Source: Selaginella tamariscina
Taxonomy: Eukaryota; Streptophyta; Lycopodiopsida; Selaginellales; Selaginellaceae
Assembly: GCA_003024785.1 (NCBI GenBank)
Contig: PUQB01000209.1
Span: 243,294-307,293 of the forward strand
Reading direction: 5' to 3'
Length of the DNA stretch: 64,000 bases
Each line of letters starts with the position of its first letter. The stretch's first letter is position 1. A program made the position numbers and the translations under genes. Shown here one piece after another: positions 47,226-57,893 of the stretch. The notes below the pieces were generated by a model, which was given only the letters and a program-made list of their open reading frames with translations, did no database searches and was not told the DNA's origin.

Positions 47226-47300
47226 CCGTTTATTTGACAGAATATTCCTGGATATTCGGGAATATGCAAAAAGCCCGTTGTACGAAGCCCGGTTTTTGCT

Positions 47301-48690
47301 ATCCTCAACCAATATGGGTTCTCAAGTGCATGTGTATGTGTGTGCATAGAGATATAGAAGAAATGGATATGTGTAAACGGCTATTTCAGCATATATACAC
47401 ACAAAACGTTATATAAAATGTGAATTTTATTTATATATGGGTTTTTCTAAAAAGTGACATAGTGTTACTTTGTTATGGCAGGTTTAAAGAAGAGTGAATT
47501 TAAATTAGTATAAATAATCATTTACTTATGTTTTATAATTAATCAATGTGATATTGTCAATGGATTTATGGGTGACTTTAAACAAAAATAATTTATTTAA
47601 ATGATTAATAAAATGACTAATCACTTATACAAGTCAATCCTTATGAATCACACTTACCCCCATAGAATATATAAAGGAACTTAAATATTTTTTAAAAAAC
47701 TACAATATATTAATTATGTATATATTTAGTATGCTTCAAGTCTCTCTCTAAATACACGTGAAAATAATCCACACGATTACTATATATATACTAATATAGA
47801 TTGTATCTTTTTATTGAAATATTATATACTTTATATTTTTTATTTTTATATTTTTAAATTTAATAGTATATAAACATTATATATGCATAAACATACATTA
47901 CACATTGTATATACTTTTAATATATTTTAATTTAATTATTGTATAATTTATCATTTATTACAAATTACATATTTAAATATATTAAATCACATTACATTTA
48001 AAATTAAATTTTATAAATTATTAGTGGGATTTTTCATTTTTAAACATAAATTCCATATTAAAATTAAGAATTATTAAAATCTGTAAATTTACATTTAGCA
48101 ATAATTCTGTAATGATAATTTGATTTAATTGTCTTTCCATAATGAATTTGTTTTTTTGTTTTGCATTAATTTTTTTCTTATTAACTAACGTCGCCTTTAT
48201 TTATTTATGTATTCCATCTTAAAAATATAAATATATATAATAGGTTAAATTTCTTAAAAAAACCATAATTCTTTATGAGTATACAAATATTTATTTTATT
48301 AACCTAAATCTAACTCTGCGACTTTATAATATTATTATTATATATATGTATCATACATACACACACATACATAATTAATATGATTTATTTATTTATTTCA
48401 TATGATTTATCTATCTATACAATATATATATAAGAAAGGTTATATAAATGTGTTTATGAAAAAACACAAAAGTACAAACTATATTACATTTAAATAATTA
48501 AAGACTTCAGAACACTATGTTTGAATGATTTACACTTCTTGACGCCTGCCGATTCGAGCAAAAATTATATGAAAATTTAAATATATACTTAAGCTTCGAC
48601 TGCGTAGTTAGGGTGTAGTCAAACTCAAGAGATAAATTAAATGGAGTGTTGGGTTAGTGTGTGAAACTTAGTTCTATAGTATATATCTGT
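47301..48690. other. AT-rich intergenic region, nothing recognised
   Basis: About 1.4 kb of A/T-rich DNA with TA tracts on the right flank of copy B. I find no exon and no xanthine dehydrogenase sequence here, which matters for interpreting the split XDH gene. Confidence 0.5.
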
Positions 48691-48695
48691 GGCAT

Positions 48696-50125
48696 CTAGA
48701 AATCGGAGCCAAACTGTTGAAAGGATTTCGGGTTGAACTTGCGGAGCTGAGCAAGTACCCTGCGTGTCTCCTGCCTCCCAAACGCCCTCACCGTCTCCTT
48801 CACATCATCGTCGTCCTCCAAGCCTTGTCGCCATGACAAAAAGTCACAGCTCTGGTCCTTCTTCCCACGAGTAACAATCACTGGGTAGCCAGGTTCTGTT
48901 CACCGAGACGAGGGCAGGTAGTCCTCCTGTTTCATGTATATACCTCCTTCTGTGTTCCCTCAAGGATTGAGTGTGCGTACACTGTCGCCTCCATATGATC
49001 AGTCTGTAAATCAACATATATCAGATAGGTCATCTCTCTCCTAAACCCTAAACCGGTACTCTACAATAGATGGAAACGGCTCTTCAGCTCTTTCATAGAT
49101 CATCCTTTCAAATGCCCCTTTGAACCTTAGCTCATTGTCTGCACTAAACTGGGTTATACGCATGCCTACGGGACACAACAGGTTACTTACATGAGACACT
49201 GGAACCGAAGCAAACAGGCAGTTCCGAACGGAGAGCCAAAGCCTCGTGTGCAAGAGAGCAAGGCGGAAGTTCTCCAGATGTGTCAGTAAGGGCTTTGGGT
49301 TGCAGAGGATGGTGAGTCCGTTGTGTTCGTCCTGCAGCACTTTCGCAAGTTCCATCATGTCTGCTGGCTCCGGATTGGGCAGCTTCATCTGTCTGTACTC
49401 AGCATCCACCCGCGGAAGTAAAGTTTTGTCCTCCTCGAGAGTAGCCAACTCCCGCAGTTACTTTGGAACTTTTGGGTCAACCGTGCCTTATTTTCATCCA
49501 CCACCTCCTTGTAGGCATTCCTGCTTCCTTCATTCTGTAAGATAACAGCTGAGACACACACCGACACGCGCGTTGCACAACTACAGGTTCATATACACGC
49601 GCACACCCACAAACCCACCCAAGACACATTACAGGAACTAATACATACAGAGAGGAAACTTAAGAATATGTGCCACGTTATCTAAAATTTACAACACGCA
49701 ACACTACACACACGAACCTGGGGCATAGCGAAGTAGTTTGTCCGTAGGATCTTCATGGCTGCCGGCATGAGGATGGAGCCAGCCAGCACCTCATCCACTT
49801 GCTCCCTGAAAGGCTTGAGCCTGAATCGAGCAATCTCCTGTAGAGTCGCAGAATCTACAGTACAGGAAGCCGTACACTGCCTCTGCCTCCTCCGAGATGA
49901 GAATAGGCCTCCAAGATACCAGAGCAGCACGAAATCGAACAGATGGCCCTCGGTTTCCATGAGGAGCCGCACCATCTTATACCGGAAGCCGGTCAGTGCA
50001 TCCATCTTTCTGCACGAGGATTTGGCGGCGTCCTCCACAGCATCGAGCAGCTTCTTATCCGTATCATTGTTACCGCGCAGACGCCGAGCGCATCGGATCA
50101 TCCTCTCAATCTTGTCGCGCAGCAT
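48696..50125 (-). CDS. Unrecognised spliced gene, about 400 codons
   Basis: Exon 1 (49,718-50,125, ATG complement 50,123-50,125) begins MLRDKIERMIRCARRLRGNN and ends at CAG|GTTCGTG. Exon 2 (about 49,055-49,534, acceptor TTACAG) runs NEGSRNAYKEVVDENKARLT to ERAEEPFPSIVEYR, with an apparent one-base shift near 49,455. Short exons follow (about 48,948-49,003 TDHMEATVYAHSILEGTQKE; 48,696-48,928 ending RKFNPKSFQQFGSDF, stop TAG), with another shift near 48,905. A telo-box pair (CTAAACCCTAAACC at 50,137) lies just upstream, as often in plant housekeeping promoters. The protein is helical and charged, with no membrane segment or catalytic motif that I recognise. Splice sites and GC-rich exons support a real gene. 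The two shifts mean it may be decaying or misread. Confidence 0.55.
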
Positions 50126-50136
50126 CTCAACCGGAT

Positions 50137-50150
50137 CTAAACCCTAAACC
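50137..50150 (-). promoter_or_regulatory. Telo-box pair upstream of the 48.7-50.1 kb gene
   Basis: Two overlapping AAACCCTA motifs lie within 15 bases of the start codon. Telo-boxes are common near the starts of expressed plant genes. Confidence 0.4.
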
Positions 50151-53100
50151 ACTATATAGTACGAGTGGTTTAATGTGTTTGTTTTATGGGTTAAATATGA
50201 TAAAATATCGCAGTTTGAGTCAATAATAATAATAATTAATAACATAATTTCATTTGTTTAACTGTAAATGGTATAGTTTATAGGAATAAGCAGTAAAGAG
50301 CTAAATATTAATTACTATATAAATAAAAATAATTATTAGCCATATAAAAACTCAATATCTTAAAGAAAATAAATATACATGTTTTTTCTGATATGTCAAA
50401 CATTCGAAAATTATGTCAAAAATGCATCGTTAGATATTCGGAGGATGTCAATCTTAAAAATAATAAAGGACAGTATATTTATTATTTATTATATTATTAA
50501 GCACAAATAATTATATTAACAAATTTTTATCCAATCAGGGCCACAACAAGAGGACTTGTCCTCTTTTTATAAATAATAAAAAAAAATTATAATTAATTTA
50601 TATTTTATTATATTTAGTATTAAAATGTAATTAATTAAATATATATATTGCAATATAATATAATTATTCAAAAGAAATGTCATTCTTATATTATGATATT
50701 GTCATATTTTAATAATTATAAACTTATTTTAATTCATGTTATAAGTTAAATACATACTTTTATTAAGTATTAATATTTAAAAAATTAACATCCAAAGAAT
50801 TAAAGTTTATTAAAGTATAAATATAAATTTAAAACTTTCACGAGATATATATGTAAATTAAAATTTTTTAAGGAATATATGTAAATATGATAAATTTTAA
50901 AATATATATGAAATTTTCCTAATTTATATTTCATTTTACCAATTATAAATAACACTCCTTAGTTAACATTTAAATTAGAAATCAGTGGGAGTGAATGCAT
51001 TTCAATAACAAATGCTCTTTTACACCATTTGCTCACTTCTAAAGATATTCTTACCCATTGAAACCTATAATTTTATTTGATTTAATTATATAAACTATAA
51101 ATTTTAATAATTTATAGTTCAATAAAAATTTAAATTTTTATTAAGCTTAGATATTTGTTACCCTTTTTAAGTATTGTATGTTGTTTTACGGAGTTTTTGA
51201 GTAAATTGGTCACATCTACTGCGTGTAAGTGCATATTTCTACTGTAAATATATTAACAACTTCCAGCAGCATGGTTTGGTTCTTACCTAACCAATGTTTG
51301 GCTATGTGTATGTGTGCGCGTGAATTAAAATATATAGACATATAGAGGCATTTCTTAAGAGGGAAAGAACATGATGAAGATCTGGATGAGTAAATGATGA
51401 GAATTTCTGAAAATGAATTTTTTAAAGAAGGCACGTGGTTCCAATTTTTATTTTATTTTTAAGAAATCAAATTATATTTTTTTTAAATGTGAAAATAAAA
51501 ATTAAATTACTTTTTGAAGTAAACAAAACTTAAATTAAAAAATTAAATAAGTGTAGACTAGATTCCATCTCATTTAATACCTGGAAAGGTTATTATTAGT
51601 GAACTAAATGATACTCAAATTAAAAACCACTCATATGTTAAATCCTGGTGCAAAACTAGTGTTTTTTTTAAGAAACATCTTGGGTATCTGGAATGTGGTT
51701 GACAATATAATTGAGCCTAGTCTCTTTTTAAGTATTTGAAAACCTCATATTTATTAGGTTTGCACGTCTGAAAATAATTTATGAAATATTTTGGTGAACC
51801 TCAATGAATAAGAAATACACACGATTCTTAATAGAGTTTAACTCAGATCTCCGAGCAACTTAGTAATACATTTTAAGTGGTAAGTTTCTCGCCTATTTTT
51901 CTCTGTAGAGTCTACTTCTCATTTTTTAATCTCTACTTTATCTAATGTCAGGAGCAGCATTGCGCAAATGCAGAGGAGTGGCTGTGGTCGTGGAGTTGTC
52001 ACAGTTGCTTGTGGGTGTGGCTGTGGAATTGTAGATCATGGGCGGGGGCATGACCATTTGAGCTTGGCTCCAGGGTTTTCAATTGTAAAGGTACTACAGG
52101 TAGAAGTAGTAAAGGAGGATGTAGTAGCCAGGTAGGGCGGTTAGGAGTAGCTGGTAGGATCAGCCACCTAAGTTCAAAGCCATTATTGAATTAGTAGCAA
52201 TAGTCTGGAGTGGCCAGTTGAAACAGCAAAAGAAGAGCAGCAAAGTCGAGGTCGACCACTTGATTTAATTTAGAAATTTCTTTAGTGCTGTCCAGAAAAA
52301 CTTTTAATCACTGAACAAATAATTTTTCAAGTCTACGCAGGAAATTCAGATTTATGAGATAAAATAGTGTGGTGTTCTATATGTTCTAACATTATCAACT
52401 TCAAGTGCGCAAAATAAAAGGGTACCAAAGAGCACATTTTAGGATTCACCACGTATTCACTCGATTGTTACTATAAAGATTAGTCCAAAACGATATATAG
52501 CAATCCAATAATCACAATTAGAGAAATTTGCACATAAAGTACTCTATGATTTCATATTTTTACTCAAGGTACTGAGCAATACCGAAATGGTCATACTCTA
52601 TTTAGCTCAAAACCCTACTTATATACAATTTAGCTCAAAACCATGCTTATAGAAAATCTGTTTAAATTAAAACCCTTTTAAATTAAATAAAAATCATAAC
52701 TCCCAATGTATATATTATATTATAAACTATTTTTGTTCTACCTTACCTTATTTAAAACATTTTCTAAATTAAATATTTTTCCAATTCCAACATGTTTAAT
52801 TTAATACAAGTTCTATTGTATGTATATACAAGAGACCTTCTGCCACATGACGCACATGTGACACATAGCACTAACACATGAGGCCAGATGCACATACAAC
52901 ACATAGCACTGACACATGGGGGTTAGATGTTGTGTGGAATGCCTCTTCTAAAGGCAACCGAGCAGATTTAGGATTAAATCAGCCTCCTCAAGTTTCTCAC
53001 CATGCTACTTTGGCCTCCACACCTGGTTCTAAACCATATTGTGTGGACATCCTTAACACTAACAATTTTTGAAGCATAGGAGTGAATTAATCACCTTGAG

Positions 53101-53230
53101 GATCAAAGAGCAAAGGCCACATCTCGAAAACATGTGACCTCAAAAAATATTTCAAATGAAATGAGAATTTGAGTTGTTGCATTATGGTCTAAGTCTTGTA
53201 GTAATATTTCAACATTTAATTGTTTTTTGC
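50151..53230. other. AT-rich intergenic region
   Basis: It is mostly A/T-rich without exons. A G-rich part at 51,950-52,270 encodes short Gly/Cys-rich frames (GCGRG..CGCG) with stops and may be a decayed gene or repeat. At 52,850-52,925 a short direct repeat (ACACATGAGG / ACACATGGGG within CACATAGCACT) occurs. Nothing is identified with confidence. Confidence 0.4.
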
Positions 53231-53234
53231 TGTT

Positions 53235-54002
53235 TTGGATTGTATAGACGAAGTAAGAACGGTTTTTAACTCTGATTTACATATTCACTTCTCTCTTTCT
53301 CCCTTCCCTCTCTCTATAGTAAGGATCTTTAGTTTTAATTGAACTATGTTTTAGATTTTGGAGTTTCTGTTACCAGGAGTTGAGGAACCAGAGAAGCTGA
53401 TTAAACTCTACCTCAGCAAATACATTGTACAGGCGGGTGAAAATAATGCTGAAGGCTGGAAAAACTTCTTCAAGAAGTGGTTCAAAGGTATGTGTGTTGC
53501 TTATCCTTATAACCATCGTTTCTTTCATGTTTCCAATTATCATACAATCATACTTTATATTAAGGTATGACGTTTGGTTAAGATGTGTGTGTGTGTGTGC
53601 ATACACAGAGACCTACACACATGCAAACACATACACATGTACATGCTTATACTAAATGCGGGATGTTTTGGTTAAGATGTGTGCGTGTGTGTGTGTGGTA
53701 CACAGATACCTACACACATGCAAAACACATACACATGTACATGCTTATACTAATGCGGTCTGTTTAACTAAACAGGGCCACAACACAAGATTGAGATACA
53801 GGGAGTAACAGATGAGTTTCTAAGAGAGGCCGTTGAGAAGACAGAAGGGTTTTCCGGGCGTGAGATTGCCAATTATCTACTGGCTTCCGTACAGGGCGCG
53901 GTGTACGAAGGCGAGGAGAGTGTCCTTACGGCGGATGCGTTTAGGGCAGTTGTGGATTGCAATGTGCTGGAACATCAGAAATATAAATTTGGATCTGACT
54001 AG
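53235..54002 (+). pseudogene. ATAD3: ATAD3-like AAA ATPase, C-terminal exons only (copy 1)
   Basis: ATAD3 is a mitochondrial inner-membrane AAA ATPase linked to nucleoid and membrane organisation. The first exon (53,357-53,487) reads ILEFLLPGVEEPEKLIKLYL SKYIVQAGE, the stretch after the ATAD3 sensor region. The second (53,776-54,002, acceptor AACAG) reads GPQHKIEIQGVTDEFLREAV, EKTEGFSGREIANYLLASVQ and ends KYKFGSD with TAG. TEGFSGREIA is the C-terminal sensor-2 region. Upstream, 53,235-53,300 matches the DRIDE exon edge of copy 2, but the exons with Walker A and B are missing. It is therefore a 5'-truncated fragment, although its two exons are intact. Confidence 0.8.
53585..53770. repeat. Tandem GT/CA-rich duplication in the ATAD3 intron
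   Basis: GGTTAAGATGTGTG..., then CACAGA.ACCTACACACATGCAAA.CACATACACATGTACATGC, is present twice (53,577-53,655 and 53,673-53,752). Confidence 0.8.
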
Positions 54003-55030
54003 GCTAACTTGATCAACTTATATTTTGGAGGTCTATATAAACTTTTAAAATAAATATAAGAATATACTTCGTGGCATTATTGATAATATCTATATATAGG
54101 AATCTATTTTACGTTATTTTAATTAAACCTGGAGTAGGGTTTAACTTAACCTATCTTATGTGCAAATATATATAGTTATGTATGTTGAACTTCATGTTAC
54201 TAATATACGATATTTATATAGATGGATTCTTAGCATATTCTGTCAATTTCCGAAGCATATATTTACAAACTGAGTCAACTCACGTAAAACGAACTGAGTT
54301 TACATTTGATAAATATATCTCTTAAATATGATTTATATTTTGAATAAAATGTAATCTTGTTTGTAAGTCTTCTCCCACTAATTATAAGAGAATAAGCTCT
54401 AAATTAAATGTTAACTATTACTAGAAAATTTCAGTCACAATTATTTATTTGCTATCCATAGTATAGTAGACTTACAATATCAAAATTAAAAAAAAATCTG
54501 CATAACCTTAACTGACCTTTATTTCTTTGGATTTATACTACATGTATATATGATTTATTGTATTACAGTGTTTAAACATGTTAAATACTCAAGAAATAGA
54601 TTAAATACTCAAGATGTCAACAGGAGTTATATCATTGCTTAAACAATAGAAGTGAGGAGTTTGTTATCACATCAGAATTGTGTTCAGGAATGACAATGTA
54701 GATACTTATATCAACTACAAACGTTCAAATTTCTTATATACATATATAACTGTATATTATGTATATACATGTGCTGAAAAGTAATTTTATATATACATAT
54801 GTGTGTGTGCATATACGACAACGAATTCAAGCTTGGTTGTTCAACTAAGCTTCTTTTATATATCACATACACATCTATATACATGTAATGCATATATATC
54901 AACACATGAGATATATGCATACATGAAGATTAATTTATTATGAATTCAATCCGTATGTATAGACTTATTTTGTTATAAGTTCATACACACATCATATTTA
55001 ACCAACTATTGTTCATGATATTAATACAAT
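54003..55030. other. AT-rich intergenic region
   Basis: No exon recognised. It separates the ATAD3 fragment from the convergent Dof-like gene. Confidence 0.5.
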
Positions 55031-55033
55031 ACT

Positions 55034-56047
55034 TTAAGCAATAAACTCAATTTGATCAAGAGAACTCAACAGCCTCATCATTTCTTCATTTGTATACTCC
55101 GTCCAGCAATGTAGATATTTTCCCTCCTCCTTTACACTCCGAGAAGAAGAAGAAAAAACTTGTTCCAATTGTTGTCCTTCATCATTAGGGATATATTGCT
55201 CAACTCTCTCCATGCTCCTTGAAGAATCTTCAGTCCATTGTTCCTCCTTACTGAGTATATAAGCTTCCTGAAACTGATTATTGTCCATGTTTAAGAAACT
55301 ATCGCTGAAGTGAACTTGCTCTTGGCTAAGATAACTCATGGGCGTTTGCTGCTGCTGTTCTTGGGCAAAGCATTCGCTATCCATGACTTGTTCAAGTTGA
55401 TCATTATCCATGTTTGAGAAACCATCACTATCTTGGTCAGAATAGTTAATGGGCATTTGTTGTTGATGATCCTCATGCATGTAACATGGTTGTTGCTGAG
55501 CAAATTGATCACTACCCACATAAATTAGTTCTTCACGGGGTAAATACTGGTGATTCTGGGCCAAACATTCATTGTATGTGACATGTCCAAGCCAACTGTT
55601 GTTTATGCTCGGAAAAATGTCGATCGGGTAGACTTGCTCGTGATAAGGATAAGCGTGATCATCATGAAGCATGTCACATTGTTGATGCTGGCTGAGTTGA
55701 TCACTAGGATATTGTTGCTTCTTGGCAAAATCATTATGAGGCAACTGATTCATGGGCACTTCCTGTAAGGGATTGTTTTGCTTCCTCTTGAAATGCCTTT
55801 TTGTGGGCATCTTCTCCTTTAAAGAATTCTGAGATTTCTTCTTGTGCTCCCTTCTCTTCTTTACCCATGGCCCAAAACGTTTGTTGCAACTTTCGTTCAT
55901 GCATAAACATCTAGGTTGATTCTTGCTACGATTATTAAAGTGATCAAATCTGGTGTTGTGTGATCCACAGTAGGGGCAGGGTGATCCTACCAACTGCTCA
56001 CGAATAGCTTCATCATAGTTCTCCGTGCCTCTCCTCCCTTGCTTCAT
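55034..56047 (-). CDS. Dof-like zinc-finger protein, 337 aa, single exon
   Basis: The open frame runs from ATG (complement 56,045-56,047) to TAA at 55,034. Residues 24-52 form CPYCGSHNTRFDHFNNRSKN..CLC..C. This matches the Dof zinc finger of plant transcription factors (C-x2-C-x21-C), including NT+F..(Y/F)NN.S..QPR. The last pair is C-x4-C instead of C-x2-C, and the following WTKGG is replaced by FGPWVKKRREHKKK. The basic run after it could serve as nuclear localisation and DNA contact. The rest is rich in Gln, Asn, Ser and Asp, with internal repeats (SDSFLNMDNNQF / SDGFSNMDNDQL), like an activation domain. Expected role: nuclear DNA-binding regulator. The altered spacing could change zinc binding or DNA preference. 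It is one of the few unbroken genes in the window. Confidence 0.8.
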   Translation of the reverse strand: MKQGRRGTENYDEAIREQLVGSPCPYCGSHNTRFDHFNNRSKNQPRCLCMNESCNKRFGPWVKKRREHKKKSQNSLKEKMPTKRHFKRKQNNPLQEVPMNQLPHNDFAKKQQYPSDQLSQHQQCDMLHDDHAYPYHEQVYPIDIFPSINNSWLGHVTYNECLAQNHQYLPREELIYVGSDQFAQQQPCYMHEDHQQQMPINYSDQDSDGFSNMDNDQLEQVMDSECFAQEQQQQTPMSYLSQEQVHFSDSFLNMDNNQFQEAYILSKEEQWTEDSSRSMERVEQYIPNDEGQQLEQVFSSSSRSVKEEGKYLHCWTEYTNEEMMRLLSSLDQIEFIA

Positions 56048-56213
56048 TATGATTTTCTTACTTTACCCTAAATTCTAAATGTTAATTTATATTGTATTAA
56101 AAGGGATTTCTAGAATATACTAAAGGTAACTAGGGATGGAATCTATTTACTTTAACTTTAATGTATAAAACAGTTAACCGCCACGGGATTAGGGTTCTTC
56201 GGCGGAACGATCA

Positions 56214-57355
56214 ATGGCGCAGTCATCCGCACCTCGCGTCCGTCGGCGCCTTCAAGAAATCTCAGCTAGATCGCTCAAAATCCCGCAATTTGAATCAGGT
56301 ATGCTTCAATCCGAAGAGAGGTTTTAGCAGGGTTTATGTATCCTCCAATCGGTTAGCTGTGGATCAGCCATTCCCAGCCACTAAATGCAAGGAAAAACAG
56401 TTCTTTGCAAAAGCAGTTCCGTAATTAATTTCGAGGAAATTGTACTTGCAAAGAACAGGTCTTATGGAATGGCGGCTCGGGCTTTTTGGAGCTGCATTTA
56501 GCGAGGAGACTGAGCTCCCCAGCAGATTCACCTAGGTTCATGAGAAGGTATAGAATTATATACAATCAAATTGTCATGAATACCTATATATACAACCGAC
56601 ATGCAGGCATTTGATCTCTAACCTTACACCTATAGTTGCCAATATCCAGACACACAGTTCGACATAAATATAGCATAAGTACATTCATGGAAAGCAAAGT
56701 TTACAAGATACATATAACTATCATAGAAATCTACATGATGATTTCATACTTAGCTGTACTACGTGTGTACTGACTGTATTCACAGGAGTGTGTCGGGAAT
56801 GGGGCAAGGGAAGGTCTGGTACTTTTTTCGAGCAGCTGCTTCTATACTCTGTTTATGCGGTTGTGAGTTGTCTGGTTCAGCTTATTGGGCTTACCCTCAC
56901 AGAGTCGATACAAAAAAACTGGGGCTCGCAAGAAAGAGATTATTAAGCTCCAATCTCGCTCCTCGTCTCAAAAACACCAACGTGTATGAGGTATACATTC
57001 TCGTTTAGCTCTTATTTTGATGACACACACACACACAAACAAAGTTGAGTGCTTTTGTGATAGGATATGATTATGGCAAACGTGGTAGACTCGAACTTAA
57101 TTGATGTCACATTTGCGTCTATTGGAGGATTAGAAGACGTGAAAGAAGCATTACACGAACTCGCTATTCTACCTTTACAACGTCCTGAACTGTTTTCACA
57201 CGGAAAACTCTTACGTGTTGTTGTATGGACCACCAGGACTCCTTGCTAAAGCCCTTGCCAAAGAAGCACGAGCGGTTTTCATCAATATTCAGCTTTCTAA
57301 CCTTATGAACAAATGGTTTTGGGGATGCACAAAAGCTCGGTAAGCACGTGCACGT

Positions 57356-57390
<35 letters not shown>

Positions 57391-57605
57391 AGAGAGAGAG
57401 AGGAGAGGTTTCATCTCTGTGGTGTTGTACATATACATATGTATGTATGTGGATGGATGGACTTACACTGTTTATGCAGTGAATGCGCTATTTACTTTAG
57501 CACATAAACTTGAACCGGCCATAATATTTATTGACGAGGTGGACAGCTTTCTTGGACTGAAAACGGATTTATGGCCCTTCGGGACGGAATGACTACCGAC
57601 CGTAA
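56214..57605 (+). pseudogene. MSP1: Msp1/ATAD1-like AAA ATPase, Walker A deleted
   Basis: Msp1/ATAD1 extracts mislocalised tail-anchored proteins from the outer mitochondrial membrane. Possible leader exons are 56,214-56,298 (MAQSSAPRVRRRLQEISARS) and about 56,459-56,547. Then 56,788-56,992 encodes a membrane segment (FFEQLLLYSVYAVVSCLVQL) with a frame change before KNTNVYE. The next exon (57,064-57,340) gives [36 protein letters not shown], after which the frame shifts. The P-loop reads [15 protein letters not shown], so the TGKTM of GPPGTGKTM is gone. Another exon (about 57,478-57,600) holds Walker B AIIFIDEVDSFLG, followed by a deletion and a frameshift near KTDLWPFG. Without the P-loop Lys/Thr it could not bind ATP. 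The 3' half of the gene is missing and ATAD3-like exons follow instead. Confidence 0.75.
57353..57408. repeat. (GT)n(GA)n microsatellite in Msp1-like intron
   Basis: A GT tract followed by GA-rich sequence between two exons. Confidence 0.9.
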
Positions 57606-57893
57606 GTATTACTGACCATACTTGAATCCAAATGCTACACACACACACACAATACCTACATACCTGTGTTATTGTCTTCGAATACTTGTATTTAGTATGG
57701 TATAACACGTACATACATAAATACACACCTACAGTTTTATCAAGCTGTATATTTAGTTTCTGTTATGAGCTGCCACGATCCACATGTATATAGATACATA
57801 GTCACGTTTATGTGCAATCTTCTTGTGTTTTGATTACTTTTATTGTTCCTTAGGGTTGATTATAAATTAGTGTTTGATTGTAACTTACTGTAA

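Larger units (their letters stand above)
39566..47300 (+). mobile_element. MULE-like DNA transposon, copy B (nearly complete)
   Basis: It holds both divergent genes: ParB/methyltransferase (39,681-42,970, minus) and transposase (43,951-47,111, plus), with the palindrome array between them. The right end at about 47,300 is set by loss of identity with copy A after GGTTTTTGCT. The left end is hidden in the N gap; AGTCGGCA at 39,582 is the first subterminal half-site seen. Copy C suggests that the ends are inverted repeats of roughly 100 bases. The right flank (ATCCTCAACC...) is not XDH sequence. Confidence 0.85.

Noticed and set aside
5072..47300. Simple tandem duplication of a 42-kb unit containing XDH and the transposon
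   Set aside because: The right flank of copy B has no XDH exons, and 47.3-64 kb does not repeat 5-22 kb. A permuted segment or an assembly error fits better.
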